A DNA stretch of 64,000 nucleotides, taken from positions 99,487 to 163,486 of the forward strand of contig NZ_ALAP01000042.1 of the NCBI RefSeq assembly GCF_000280905.1. The letters are read 5' to 3'. The position numbers and the translations under genes were made by a program. Positions 23,756 to 32,463 of the stretch are shown here, piece after piece (the stretch's first letter is position 1; each line of letters opens with the position of its first letter). Origin of the DNA: Streptomyces sp. AA1529. Lineage in GTDB: Bacteria > Actinomycetota > Actinomycetes > Streptomycetales > Streptomycetaceae. The notes under the pieces were generated by a model, which searched no databases, was not told the DNA's origin, and worked only from the letters and a program-made list of their open reading frames with translations.

Positions 23756-25466
23756 AAGCCTGATGAAGATCTTGCTGAGGGGTTGTCCGGCCGGAGGCCG
23801 GGCGGCCCCTCAGGTCATCCGGTGGCCATGCCGAGGTGCCAGGTGTGGTTGGTGCGGGTGAGGCCGAGGTTGATCAGGCGGCGGAGGTTGAGGGCGGCTG
23901 CCCGGTGGTGGAGCCAGGTGTTGTTCTGGATGGTGCCGCGGTAACGCAGGCGCCGGTTGCCCCGGTGGACAAGCCAGGCGACAGCTCGTTCAACGGGTGG
24001 CCGCCAGCGGCGGTAGGTGTCCTGCCAGCCGGAGTCGGTGGCGGCTTGGCGGCGGGCATCGGCCATCAGATCGTGGTGGGGCCGGATCGTGACGATGCGG
24101 TCGGCCCTGGCCTTGGTGCACCGATTCCGCAGTTCGCAGCCGACGCACTGCTCTGCTGTGAAGACGGCTTTGCGCTGGTGGCGCATGCCGGAAGGCGGCC
24201 GTAGTTCAGCGGTTCGTCCCCGCGGGCAGACCACTGTGTTCCCCGTGGTGTCGATGGCGAAGTCGTCCACGGTGAACCCGCCAGGGACGACCGGCCGCAG
24301 CGGAGCGGGCTTGAGGAACAGCCGGTGCCCGGCCGCCGTGAGAGCGGCCCGGGCCTCTGTGGTGCAGTAGGCGGTGTCACCCAGGACGTCGAGCGGACCG
24401 TCTTCGTCGGCCAGCAGGCCGAGCCCGATGACCGCTTCGTGGTGGGCCGGCCCTGCCCCGGGGGTGAGCTCGACGGCGGTGACCAGCCCGGTCTCCGGCT
24501 CCATGGCCAGGTGGGCCTTGAAACCGTCCTGGTAGTGGGAACGGGTCTTGTGGACGTGCCGGCTGTCGGGGTCAACGGTGGAGACCACCCGCTCGGACGC
24601 GGTGCCCCGGCTGATCCTCCAGCGGCCGTCCTGCCCGTTCGAGCCGTCCGCGGGCTCGACGTCCTGGCCCGCGACCAGGGCCAGCAGCCCGACCGCGTTC
24701 GCCGCCTTCTCCCCGAGATCCTGGTTGGGCAGATGCCCCAGGAGCCGCAGGGCGTCGCCGACGAGAGCGTCGGCCAGGGCGGCTCGGGCCTCCTCGTCGT
24801 TCCAGGCGATCCGCGGTTTGCCCGGCGACGAGTAGTCGTGCGCGGTGCACTGCCTGGCCGCGACGTCGGACGCTCCGGGAACTGCGCGGATCACCGCCCG
24901 GATCGCGGACACCAGCTGGGTGATGGTGTCCTGGGTGGCCACCGCATCGTCCAGCACGGTGGAATCCAGTGCCCTGCGCTGCTTGCCCTTGAGCACGCCG
25001 GTGGCCCGTACGACCTTCCGCACCGCGTCGAAGATCCGGTGCGGACGGGCAGAGCGGGCCAGCCGCCGCCGGAAGTACGACAGCAGCGACGGATCGAACG
25101 CCGTGTCATGCAGGCCCAGCCCGCACGCGGCCTTCCAGCGCAGGTCACACCGCAATTCCTGAACAGTCTCGAAGTCCGACAAGCCGTGCAGGGACTGCAG
25201 CACCACCGCCGCGGCCAGAACCTGCGGCGGCATACTGGGCCGCCCGTTCGCCGACGGATACATGTCCGCGAACATCTCCGCCGGGAACAACACCGCACGA
25301 TGTTCCGCCAGGAACGCGAAGACACTCCCCGCCGGGATCAACTCCCGACACAGCTCCCACACGTCCGGCCCGATCATCTCCCCGGCCCACTCCCCTTGAA
25401 CCACTACACAAGTCTGGCCCCACCGCTGACGCGGAGGGGCCAGAACCCGAGATCTTCATCAGTCTT
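23756..25466 (-). mobile_element. IS1182-family insertion sequence flanked by CTAG
   Basis: The ends are near-perfect inverted repeats: AAGCCTGATGAAGATC at the left and GATCTTCATCAGTCTT at the right (complement AAGACTGATGAAGATC), differing at one position. CTAG lies outside each end (23752-23755 and 25467-25470), a likely 4-bp target duplication. The element is 1711 bp with one intact transposase. Its right end lies only about 75 bp from the first CRISPR repeat. Confidence 0.88.
23815..25404 (-). CDS. IS1182-family transposase
   Basis: 529 residues, full length for the family. The N-terminal domain has AGSVFAFLAEHRAVLFP and NGRPSMPPQVLAAAVVLQ; the DDE catalytic parts include ALDSTVLDDAVATQDT, STVDPDSRHVHKTRSHYQDG, the Asp in LDVLGDTAYCTTEARAAL and a C-terminal Glu in RPPVERAVAWLVHRG. 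A Cys-rich segment QCVGCELRNRCTKA is typical of this family. The GTG or ATG start region lies inside the right terminal repeat side. No frameshift is seen, so it may be active. Confidence 0.92.
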   Translation of the reverse strand: MVQGEWAGEMIGPDVWELCRELIPAGSVFAFLAEHRAVLFPAEMFADMYPSANGRPSMPPQVLAAAVVLQSLHGLSDFETVQELRCDLRWKAACGLGLHDTAFDPSLLSYFRRRLARSARPHRIFDAVRKVVRATGVLKGKQRRALDSTVLDDAVATQDTITQLVSAIRAVIRAVPGASDVAARQCTAHDYSSPGKPRIAWNDEEARAALADALVGDALRLLGHLPNQDLGEKAANAVGLLALVAGQDVEPADGSNGQDGRWRISRGTASERVVSTVDPDSRHVHKTRSHYQDGFKAHLAMEPETGLVTAVELTPGAGPAHHEAVIGLGLLADEDGPLDVLGDTAYCTTEARAALTAAGHRLFLKPAPLRPVVPGGFTVDDFAIDTTGNTVVCPRGRTAELRPPSGMRHQRKAVFTAEQCVGCELRNRCTKARADRIVTIRPHHDLMADARRQAATDSGWQDTYRRWRPPVERAVAWLVHRGNRRLRYRGTIQNNTWLHHRAAALNLRRLINLGLTRTNHTWHLGMATG

Positions 25467-25542
25467 CTAGGCCAAGATGTCACCAGACCATGCATCAGAC
25501 CCGGGGGTGTTCCGTCCTTTGCTAATGGCCAGAAGAACATCA

Positions 25543-25693
25543 ACACGTGGTCCCCGCGCGCGGGGTCGACCAACGCACGCGTGGGCTGGGTACTCGTTGC
25601 GCCGGAACATCCCCGCGGGCGCGGGGTCGACCTTCCGGGTGTCCATCGCCATCAAGTCCGCGCCGGAGCATCCCCGCGGGCGCGGGGTCGACA
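25543..25693 (+). CRISPR. Three-repeat orphan CRISPR array (class I-E type repeat)
   Basis: Repeats at about 25604-25632 and 25665-25693 share CATCCCCGCGGGCGCGGGG flanked by GGA[AG] and TCGAC. A degenerate copy at 25543-25571 lacks two bases in the stem and has a diverged 5' side. The spacing is 61 bp (29-bp repeat, 32-bp spacer), the standard I-E geometry. The two spacers are non-repetitive and the sequence before the first repeat does not show another full copy. No cas genes are in the window. The IS1182-family element just upstream may have truncated a longer array. Confidence 0.85.
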
Positions 25694-26400
25694 CTTGCTG
25701 ACCATAGCGTTTGCGCAGCGGCCTAGCCTATTTCATTCAGTTGCTTCTCCACAGTGAGGCTGCTCCGGAGCGCCGGACTCGGCGGAGGCCGCGAGACGGG
25801 GACGATCCGAAGAGCCGACGCAAGACCCGCGGCACCGCCACACTGGTCACTCAGGCCGCACGTCCAGCGCCCCGAACGCCACCAGTGTGTGCGTATGGTC
25901 GGATACGCCCTCCCGAAACGCACCATACGCACACGCGGCGGCAGGTCGTGACCGAAAAGTCATATTCTGTCGCCGCGATTCGTATGTGCGAGACAGGCCG
26001 AGTGCTTCGTGGACCGGCCGCTCGACACACCTCGCATACAGGGGCAGGAAGGCAGTCGCAGTCGCTCCTCCAGCAGTCATCGGCAGCAAGGGGCGGCTCG
26101 TCGCCCGGGGGTGACGATGTCTCTGTCGCGTACGCCGGAGATGGCGCTCAGACCCCCAGCAGATACCTGAGTGCCTGGGAATGTATGCCCCCCCGGCGCC
26201 GACCGTCGAGAACAGCTCTCCCGACACCTCGGGCACCATGCGCACCTCCGGGCAGAGGAGCGAGTCGTTCCGCGCCGGAAGCCGAGGCGCCCGGCTCGGC
26301 CCGTGGGATCCGGGCTGACGCAGGTGGCGACGGTCGCACCGGCCGCGGAGGCGTCGAGGGTTTCCGAGTACGGCCGAACGGTGAGCGGATGGGTCGCGGC
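25694..26400. other. Gene-poor 700-nt stretch after the CRISPR repeats
   Basis: No protein is recognised on either strand; the open frames of 185 and 270 codons crossing this stretch have the Arg/Pro/Ser-rich look of shadow frames. It includes the perfect 13-bp inverted repeat at 25887-25934. The right part holds the 3' flank of the MBL-fold gene. Confidence 0.4.
25887..25934. repeat. 13-bp perfect inverted repeat, 22-nt spacer
   Basis: GTGTGCGTATGGT (25887-25899) and ACCATACGCACAC (25922-25934). The arms are less GC-rich than the region and exactly complementary. No gene adjoins it. It could be a transposon or recombination end, an operator of a lost gene, or an RNA hairpin; I cannot choose among these. 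Confidence 0.6.
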
Positions 26401-27342
26401 TCACTCGAAGGCGGGTGCGCTCCTCTTCCGAGAGGCTGTCGCCCAGGGGCCGAGAGCGAACCTGTCACCGTCCCGTCGTACTTCGAGGGCTCCTGCGCCA
26501 CCGAAGTGCGCGGGAACGAGTAGCTCCCGTTGGTCAGCAGCCCGCCCGAGAATCCGACGGCGGCTGGCCACGGCTTGTTCCGGGGCCAGGCAGGCGCTGC
26601 TGTTGCAGCAGGGGTGCAGGATCTGCACCGGGCTGTGCAGCAGATCTCCGGCGAAGACTGCCCGGTCGCTGCCGGACGCGAGGCGCAGCACGGACGATCC
26701 GGGGGTGTGACCGGGCGCGGACTCCAGGGTGAGGTGTTCGTCAATGCGGTGGAGGCCGTCCCACAGCACGCTCTGTCCGGCCTGGTGGATGGGCGCGACG
26801 CTGTCTTCGTAGATCAGGCGATCGACGGCCTGCGCGGCGTTCCCGTACGCGTTGTCCGGGCCGTAGTGGAAGTCGTCGGCGGCCGGAATGAGGTATTCGG
26901 CGTTGGGGAACGCCGGTGTCCACTCTCCGTCCTTGTCGACGGTGTTCCAGCCGACATGGTCGACGTGGAGGTGGGTGTTGACGACGACGTCGACATCCTG
27001 CGGGCGGATTCCGGCCCTCGCCAGGAGGTTGAGGAAATCACTCCGGGAGCGGTGGAACGGCCCCATGCCAGGTCGCTCGCGCCCGTTCCCCGCTCCGGTG
27101 TCGACCAGGACGGTCCTGCCCGCACTGCGCAGTACCCAGCTTTGCAGAGCGAGCACCACCAAGTCGCCGTCCGGCTCCCAGTGGTCGGGCGCCAGCCAGG
27201 CCGCGTTGTTCTCCCACACATCGGGTGCAGCTGCCGGAAACATGCCGGAGGCAGGCAGGAACGGCTCGTGCCACTCAACGATCCGGATGACCTCGACATC
27301 CCCCAGCACCATGCTCTGCACACTCTCGTTCTTCTTCATCAC
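26401..27342 (-). CDS. Metallo-beta-lactamase-fold hydrolase
   Basis: 313 residues. The MBL metal motif is visible as NTHLHVDHVGWN (HxHxDH) near residue 121, with further His ligands in LESAPGHTPGSSVLRL and PAHFGGAGALEV and the Asp in AVFAGDLLHSPVQ. The layout matches the AHL-lactonase/quorum-quenching-like and general MBL hydrolases of actinobacteria; the substrate is not evident. The PCCNSSACLAPEQAV segment is unusually Cys-rich. It is divergent from the AraC regulator across about 100 nt, a typical regulator/target layout. Confidence 0.88.
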   Translation of the reverse strand: MMKKNESVQSMVLGDVEVIRIVEWHEPFLPASGMFPAAAPDVWENNAAWLAPDHWEPDGDLVVLALQSWVLRSAGRTVLVDTGAGNGRERPGMGPFHRSRSDFLNLLARAGIRPQDVDVVVNTHLHVDHVGWNTVDKDGEWTPAFPNAEYLIPAADDFHYGPDNAYGNAAQAVDRLIYEDSVAPIHQAGQSVLWDGLHRIDEHLTLESAPGHTPGSSVLRLASGSDRAVFAGDLLHSPVQILHPCCNSSACLAPEQAVASRRRILGRAADQRELLVPAHFGGAGALEVRRDGDRFALGPWATASRKRSAPAFE

Positions 27343-27443
27343 GCGTTCGACCTTAGGAAAAGCCAGACGAGCGCCTCAATAAGCAATCAGCTCAGAAAAA
27401 TACGAATCCCTCTCACTCCTCATACGGCAGATACCTTGGACGA
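27343..27443. promoter_or_regulatory. Divergent promoter region, MBL hydrolase / AraC regulator
   Basis: About 100 nt that are clearly richer in A and T than the surroundings (for example TCAGAAAAATACGAATCC at about 27391-27408). Both genes start outward from it. The AraC protein most likely binds here, but no repeated half-site is obvious. Confidence 0.55.
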
Positions 27444-28382
27444 ATGGATGTGGTGAGCGATGCGATCTCTGCCGTGCACCTCGGGCACCCCTGGTCCCAC
27501 CGGCTGCGGACAAGCGGGAACTGGTGCGCGCAACTGGACCGGTACGACGGCGCGGGCTTCTATGTCGTCCTCAAGGGCCACTGCTGGCTCCTGACCGACA
27601 GCTGCGCCCCCACGCCTCTCGGCGTGGGGGACGCGGTGCTGCTGCCTCATGGCACAGGCCACGTGATCGCCGATTTCCCGGTCGATGCGGGGGTCGCGAA
27701 GAAGAAGGCCGTGCCGTTCGAGCAATCGCTTGTGGAGACAGAGCACCGAACCCGGACCGCTCGCCACGAGACGGACATCCTCTGCGGCAAGTACTGGCTC
27801 GACTGCAGCCGCATGCACCCGCTCATGGCAGAACTGCCCGAGGTCGTCCACCTTCCCAGCCGCGTGGGCGACCACCTCGAACTCCGTGCCGCCATCGAGC
27901 TGCTCGCCGGTGAGCTGGACGAGATACGGCCCGGGTCCTGCGTCGCGCTCCCGAGCCTGCTCGACCTCCTTCTCGTCTACATGATCCGCGCCTGGATGAC
28001 CGAGACCACCAGCGGAGCCTGGCCCCGCGTGCTGGGCGACCCGGTGACGGCCGCCGCCCTGCGGGCGCTGCATTCGGACCCGGCCGCGCCGTGGAGCAAC
28101 GACCTTCTGGCGGCGGAGGCGGGCGTCTCCCGTCCCACCCTGGCGCGCCGGTTCACCAGCCTGGTCGGCCGCCCACCCATGGCGTACCTCGCCTGGTGGC
28201 GCGTGATCCGCGCCGCCGCCCTGCTCCGCGACACCCGCGACACCCTGGCCACCATCGCCGGCCGGGTCGGCTACGGCAGTCCGTACGCGCTCTCACATGC
28301 CTTCCAGCGCGAGTTCGGCACCACACCGGGGCGGTACCGGACGCAGACTGTGGGGCGATCCGCCGACGTCGAAGCAGACTGA
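27444..28382 (+). CDS. AraC-family regulator with N-terminal cupin domain
   Basis: 312 residues. The N-terminal ~180 residues form the cupin-type sensor domain common in this family (GAGFYVVLKGHCWLLTDSC, LGVGDAVLLPHGTGHVIAD, HETDILCGKYWLDC). The C-terminal ~100 hold two helix-turn-helix motifs: WSNDLLAAEAGVSRPTLARRF then TIAGRVGYGSPYALSHAFQREFG. Regulators of this type usually activate the divergent gene, here the MBL-fold hydrolase, in response to a small hydrophobic compound. Confidence 0.92.
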   Translation: MDVVSDAISAVHLGHPWSHRLRTSGNWCAQLDRYDGAGFYVVLKGHCWLLTDSCAPTPLGVGDAVLLPHGTGHVIADFPVDAGVAKKKAVPFEQSLVETEHRTRTARHETDILCGKYWLDCSRMHPLMAELPEVVHLPSRVGDHLELRAAIELLAGELDEIRPGSCVALPSLLDLLLVYMIRAWMTETTSGAWPRVLGDPVTAAALRALHSDPAAPWSNDLLAAEAGVSRPTLARRFTSLVGRPPMAYLAWWRVIRAAALLRDTRDTLATIAGRVGYGSPYALSHAFQREFGTTPGRYRTQTVGRSADVEAD

Positions 28383-28679
28383 CAGCGAGACCCGGTCAGG
28401 CAGTGACGCACACCGCCACAGCGAAATGACATCCGCCGAGACCTCGGCAGGACTCGCCATGCACAACACGACGAGCCGGAAGGCGGTGCTATCCGGAACG
28501 CCCTCCCCCGCGTGGTCAGCAGACCGCCGCGGTGTCCGGTGTGGCGTCCAACTGCCACGGCACAGTTGCCCGGCGGTGACGACGACGGGCGTCCGCGGGC
28601 AGTACGTGCTGCCCGCGCCCCTGTCGGCACGGGCGGCTCCCGAACCCGGTTGCTTGCCGCGCTGTCCGCACCGAGTGTC

Positions 28680-29294
28680 TCAGGTGGTCAGACCGGCGCT
28701 GGTCAGCCAGATGTGTTCACAGGTGGCGGATGCCTCTTGCAGCTTCTCGCGGGACTCTTGCGAGGCGTGGTAGAAGGTCCGCTCGATCATCCAGCACAGG
28801 GCGCGTGCCATCGCCGATGCCTGTTCCGGTCCTGGGCCGGGCTGGACGCCGGCTCGTTCCAGGACGGCGGTGATGGCCGCGATGAACAGATCAGCCGTGC
28901 GGTTCCACAGCGCGCCGATCTCCGGGACGGTCAACGACAGGTCGATCGCCGTACGCATGACCAGGCCGTGCGCGTTCCACAGCTCGACGGTGCGCTGCAT
29001 GGCCGCAGTGATGGCCGCGCGCGGCTCGTCGGCCTGCGCAGCGACCCGGGACCGCTCCCACAGGTGCTCGACCGTGCGGGCCACGAGTGCCGCGACCACT
29101 TCTTGCTTGGAGCCGAAATAGAAGTACAGGGCACCGCGAGTGATGCCGGCGCCTTGGGCGATGTCGCCGACGGTCGTGGAGTCGTAGCCCTTCTGCGCCA
29201 GCAGAGCCTCACACGTGTCGAGGATGGCCCGCTCCCGGACGTCGCCCTTGCGTTCGATGGGGCGACGGCTCTGCGCTGAGCTGTGACCGGACAT
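28680..29294 (-). CDS. TetR-family transcriptional repressor
   Basis: 204 residues from the ATG at 29294. The N-terminal helix-turn-helix is IAQGAGITRGALYFYFGSKQE (about 41-61), followed by the family-typical helical ligand domain. The start overlaps the stop of the upstream SDR gene by one base (TGATG), so the two are cotranscribed and the repressor probably controls its own operon through the inverted repeat at 30200-30235. The sequence between this stop and the convergent AraC gene (28383-28679) holds nothing recognisable. Confidence 0.9.
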   Translation of the reverse strand: MSGHSSAQSRRPIERKGDVRERAILDTCEALLAQKGYDSTTVGDIAQGAGITRGALYFYFGSKQEVVAALVARTVEHLWERSRVAAQADEPRAAITAAMQRTVELWNAHGLVMRTAIDLSLTVPEIGALWNRTADLFIAAITAVLERAGVQPGPGPEQASAMARALCWMIERTFYHASQESREKLQEASATCEHIWLTSAGLTT

Positions 29295-30145
29295 CAGAGC
29301 TGAGCGCCTTCGGCGAAGTCGGTGGTACGGGAGAGCGTCTCCCATCCGCGGATGTCCTCGTCAACGGCCGTGCGCGCGGCGGTGACCAGTCGCAGCGCGT
29401 CCGAGCCCAGGACCAGGTGCGCCGGTGGCTGCTCGACCGAGGTGATGTGCACGACTGCTTCCCCGGCCTTGGCCGGATCGCCCAACTGGTTCCCGCTGGC
29501 CTTCTGCCGTGCTTCACGGATCGGAGTGAACAGCTCGTCGTAGTCGTCGATGGTGTGCGCGGCGCGTGTCATGGATCTTCCAGCCCAGTCGGTACGGAAG
29601 GAGCCGGGTTCGATCGCCGTCACGTGGATCCCGAACTGCGCGACCTCCTTGCCCAGCGCCTCCAGGACACCTTCCAGGGCGAACTTGCTGCCGCAGTAGG
29701 CGGACATTCCGGGTACCGCCATGAGCCCGCCCATGGAGGTGACGGCCAGCAGGTGTCCGCGGCGGCGCCGTCGCATAGCGGGCAGTGCCGCCTGAAGGGT
29801 GGCCATCGCCCCGAATACGTTGACCTCGAACTGCCGCCGCACCTCGTCCAGCGGAGTCTCCTCGAAGGTGCCCTCCAGACCGTACCCGGCGTTGGCGATG
29901 ACGACATCCAGCGGGCCGACGTTCTGCTCCACCTCCGCGACCAGACCGCAGACGGCGTCGCCGTCGGTCACGTCCACGATCCGGCCGTGCGCGTGTCCGG
30001 GTGCGAGATCTTCGAAGACTCGCAGGTCCTTCGCTGTGCGGGTGGTGCCGACGACGGTGTGCCCGGCGGCCAGGGCGGCTCGGGCGAAGGCACGTCCGAG
30101 GCCCGCGCTGACCCCGGTGACGAGCCAGTTCCGCTTCTTCTCCAT
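29294..30145 (-). CDS. Short-chain dehydrogenase/reductase (SDR)
   Basis: 283 residues from the ATG at 30145, which has GGAGGAG upstream; a TTG at 30160 is in frame but unlikely. Classical SDR features: cofactor motif TGVSAGLGRAFA (TGxxxGxG), NAGYG (NAG), catalytic Ser-Tyr-Lys in VTSMGGLMAVPGMSAYCGSKFA and EPGSFRTDW after the active site. The preference for NADP(H) is suggested by the Arg after the second strand. Substrate unknown. It forms an operon with the TetR repressor. Confidence 0.92.
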   Translation of the reverse strand: MEKKRNWLVTGVSAGLGRAFARAALAAGHTVVGTTRTAKDLRVFEDLAPGHAHGRIVDVTDGDAVCGLVAEVEQNVGPLDVVIANAGYGLEGTFEETPLDEVRRQFEVNVFGAMATLQAALPAMRRRRRGHLLAVTSMGGLMAVPGMSAYCGSKFALEGVLEALGKEVAQFGIHVTAIEPGSFRTDWAGRSMTRAAHTIDDYDELFTPIREARQKASGNQLGDPAKAGEAVVHITSVEQPPAHLVLGSDALRLVTAARTAVDEDIRGWETLSRTTDFAEGAQL

Positions 30146-30199
30146 TGCTTGCTCCTCCAACTGGGCCCGGCAGGGAGCTGAGGCCCTCCGGACAGAAAG

Positions 30200-30235
30200 T
30201 CTACACAGTGTCGATTTCTACCGTCGGAGTGTAGA
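30200..30235. promoter_or_regulatory. Candidate TetR operator upstream of the SDR gene
   Basis: TCTACAC (30200-30206) and GTGTAGA (30229-30235) form a 7-bp perfect inverted repeat around 22 nt. A second partly matching AGTGTCGAT word lies between them. The site is about 55 nt upstream of the SDR start, in a locally AT-richer stretch, as expected for the operator-promoter of a TetR-controlled operon. Confidence 0.5.
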
Positions 30236-30359
30236 TTCTTCTGCGCTCCACGGCGCGGCGGGAGCGGGTCGGCCGCTCGGCGAGGTCGGGCGTCCGGCGA
30301 TGGGGAAGCGGGCCGGGAAGCCGGCCGGACCGGACGGGCGGGAGCCCCGCCGGGAGCCG

Positions 30360-30397
30360 GCAGCGGCCGGGCGCGTGCGCGCGTTCCCGGCCGCTGC
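30360..30397. repeat. Strong GC-rich hairpin
   Basis: Arms GCAGCGGCCGGG (30360-30371) and CCCGGCCGCTGC (30386-30397), 12 bp perfect, 14-nt loop. It lies in the 650-nt gap between the SDR operon start and the end of the Vms1-like gene at 30796. It may be a distant terminator of that gene; the rest of the gap shows no gene. Confidence 0.5.
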
Positions 30398-30795
30398 GGT
30401 GCAGGCGGGCCGGTGGCCGCCGAACCCGGTAGTGATCGTCGAGCGGATCGGGGCTGCCGCACCAAGCAGCGCCCGCCCGGCAGGCACGGTACGAGGGCCC
30501 GCACCGGGATCGAGAGTGGTGGCGGCGAGCGACGCACGCCCCGAGGCGCCCCGCACCTCAGGGGGTGCGGGTTGCCCGTGACGGTGCGCCGTGGGGCGGG
30601 CGTCGCCGCGCAGAAAGGCCCTCACCTCGCGTCCCGCAGCGGGGCGACGGGAAGGGCTGGATCATCCGGCGTCCTTCGGACGGCGGGCAGCAGCAGCCGG
30701 ACGGGCCGGGGAGCGCCGGGGTACGAGGCAGTGAGGGCGGGGCGGCGGGGCCGGTCGTGCGGTCCGGGCCGGTCCCCGCCCGAGGGCCGCGGGGA

Positions 30796-31833
30796 TCAGC
30801 CTTCCGGCGGGAAGCGGAGCACCGCGCCGACGCCGTCCGGCAAACCCGTGCCCGGCTGTACGACGGCCACCGAGGCACCGGTCTGCGCACCGGTCTTCAG
30901 CAGGAGTGCCTCGCGCTTGGCGTCCGTGCCCTGTTCGAGGAGCAGGGTGTCGACGGCGCCGTGCTCGGCGGCCTTCATCACCTCCGGGTCGCCCTTGGCC
31001 GCGAGCCGGTGCGCACCGGCCTGCTCCAGGCGGGCGGCGTGTCCGGCCTCCGCCTCGGTGGAGTGCTGTGCGGCGATCCGCAGCACCTCGTCGAGGAGCG
31101 CGGCCTCGGCACCGGAGTCACCACGTCCGCCGCGGTCCGTCTCCTCCAGCAGCCCGGCGAACTCGCCGCTGAGCTGTTCGCGGACGGCCGTGCGGCCTTG
31201 CACCTCGCCGGCCAGGACGACGAGGTCCGGGCGGAACTCGGCGACAGCCGCGCCGACGGTCGCCGAGATGTCCTTGGCGTTCTGCCGCACGGCATCGTCG
31301 GCACGTCGCTGGATCCGCCGGTGTGCGAGCGCGCCCTCCCGCACGTGGTGCGGGCTCTCGACGGCGCCGCCCCGCACCTCCTCACGGGCCACCTCGTCCG
31401 GCTCGTGTTCGGCCGCGACGACCAGCCGCCGCAGCTCGGCGTCCTCCTGGCCGGTGACGACCAGCAGCACCCGCACGGCCTGCGCCGCTTCCCGCACATG
31501 CGCGCCGAGCTCCGGAAGCACGCCCGCGTACGCCGTGTCGCCGCCCCCGAGGGCCGCGTCCCACGGCTCGTCGAAGACGACGCCGTCGCCCGCCGCGGCC
31601 ACCAGGACCCGGCCGTTCGTCTGCGCCTCGCCGAACTGGGCCGACTCCAGCGCGGCCTCCAGGGCGTCCAGCGCCGAGGCGTCGGCGTGCTCGCTCTCCA
31701 GCCGCTCGCGGAGGTTCTGCCAGCGGAGACGCACCTGCTTCTCCGCGTCCTCGCCAGGAGCACGGCCCTCCAGGTAGACCGTGACGAACGGCCCTTCGTG
31801 CGCGTATACGGACTTCAGCTCGTCGAGTTCCAT
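30796..31833 (-). CDS. Vms1/Rv2629-type (baeRF) protein
   Basis: 345 residues from the ATG at 31833; a GTG at 31845 is also in frame. It matches the actinobacterial Rv2629-like family, distant relatives of the eRF1/Vms1 peptide-release factors: VTVYLEGRAPGEDAEKQVRL near the N-terminus, FDEPWDAALGGGDTAYAG, the DISATVGAAVAEFRPDLVVL helix/strand and AEHGAVDTLLLEQGTDAKRE near the end. Rv2629 of M. tuberculosis belongs to the dormancy regulon and a role in ribosome stress has been proposed. The promoter at 31939-31962 fits such a stress role. Confidence 0.75.
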   Translation of the reverse strand: MELDELKSVYAHEGPFVTVYLEGRAPGEDAEKQVRLRWQNLRERLESEHADASALDALEAALESAQFGEAQTNGRVLVAAAGDGVVFDEPWDAALGGGDTAYAGVLPELGAHVREAAQAVRVLLVVTGQEDAELRRLVVAAEHEPDEVAREEVRGGAVESPHHVREGALAHRRIQRRADDAVRQNAKDISATVGAAVAEFRPDLVVLAGEVQGRTAVREQLSGEFAGLLEETDRGGRGDSGAEAALLDEVLRIAAQHSTEAEAGHAARLEQAGAHRLAAKGDPEVMKAAEHGAVDTLLLEQGTDAKREALLLKTGAQTGASVAVVQPGTGLPDGVGAVLRFPPEG

Positions 31834-31938
31834 GACGTGCCCCACAACAGTCTCCGTCGGTCGGTCGGTGTGTCTGGCGGGACGGGTGTTCCCCGTCTGA
31901 CGTCGGCAGCTTCATGAGCTGCCGTCCGGCCTCCCTGT

Positions 31939-31962
31939 GTACCCTGCGGGCACTGGGTAAAC
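31939..31962 (-). promoter_or_regulatory. Sigma-B-type promoter for the Vms1-like gene
   Basis: On the minus strand the sequence reads GTTT, then 14 nt, then GGGTAC, a full match to the GNNTN14-16GGGTAC/T pattern of Streptomyces stress sigma factors of the sigma-B group. The -10 element is at 31944-31939, about 105 nt upstream of the ATG at 31833. The plus strand at nearly the same place also reads GTGT-N14-GGGTAA (31937-31960), a weaker match facing the small open frame at 31976. Confidence 0.65.
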
Positions 31963-31975
31963 GTGCTGGTGAGAA

Positions 31976-32197
31976 GTGAGCTTCCGGGCTCCTCCACGCT
32001 TCGGGTCCGGAGGGCGACCCGGTGGACCGCGGAGTCCTGAACTGGATCCGGATCGGATCCTCGCCCTGGACTTCGGAGAGCACCGCTTCGTCGTTCCGCT
32101 GGACCCCGATTCCAGCGGTGGCCCCGAGGCGGCCCACATGGTCGGCGTCGACGAGAGCGGCCGGACTTCTGTCCTCGGCGGGATGTGGATCTGGTAG
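31976..32197 (+). CDS. Possible small ORF, 73 aa, unrecognised
   Basis: A GTG-started frame whose second half has balanced composition (ILALDFGEHRFVVPLD, HMVGVDESGRTSVLGGMWIW). No family is recognised and the N-terminal half is Pro/Gly/Arg-rich. The overlapping minus frame has a coding-like piece too (WRGRLTFGIHRLVAVGVSPEAF at about 32280-32340). The stretch 31963-32463 otherwise holds no gene I can support. Confidence 0.25.
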   Translation: MSFRAPPRFGSGGRPGGPRSPELDPDRILALDFGEHRFVVPLDPDSSGGPEAAHMVGVDESGRTSVLGGMWIW

Positions 32198-32463
32198 CGA
32201 GGGCGCACCCCCGCGCCCGGGCGGCGGCGAAGCAGAACGCCTCCGGGGACACGCCGACGGCGACGAGCCGGTGGATGCCGAAGGTGAGGCGGCCGCGCCA
32301 CCCCTCCAGGGCCCGGCCGACGGCCGCCTCGGCCGGCTCCCTCAACTCCTCGGGAGTGGGCGGGCCGGGTGGCGCTGCCGGTCCCGCCCCCTTCGGCAGC
32401 CGTCGGCCAACGGGGTCGGTGCGACGCCGGGTTCGTGCGCCGGGCCGGTTCGGCGAGCAGGCC

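Noticed and set aside
25711..26523. 270-codon plus-strand frame after the CRISPR repeats
   Set aside because: Composition is Arg/Pro/Ser-rich, overlaps the MBL gene's end and matches no family.
31976..32197. 73-codon plus-strand frame as a firm gene
   Set aside because: Only weak coding look and no recognised family; kept as a low-confidence entry.
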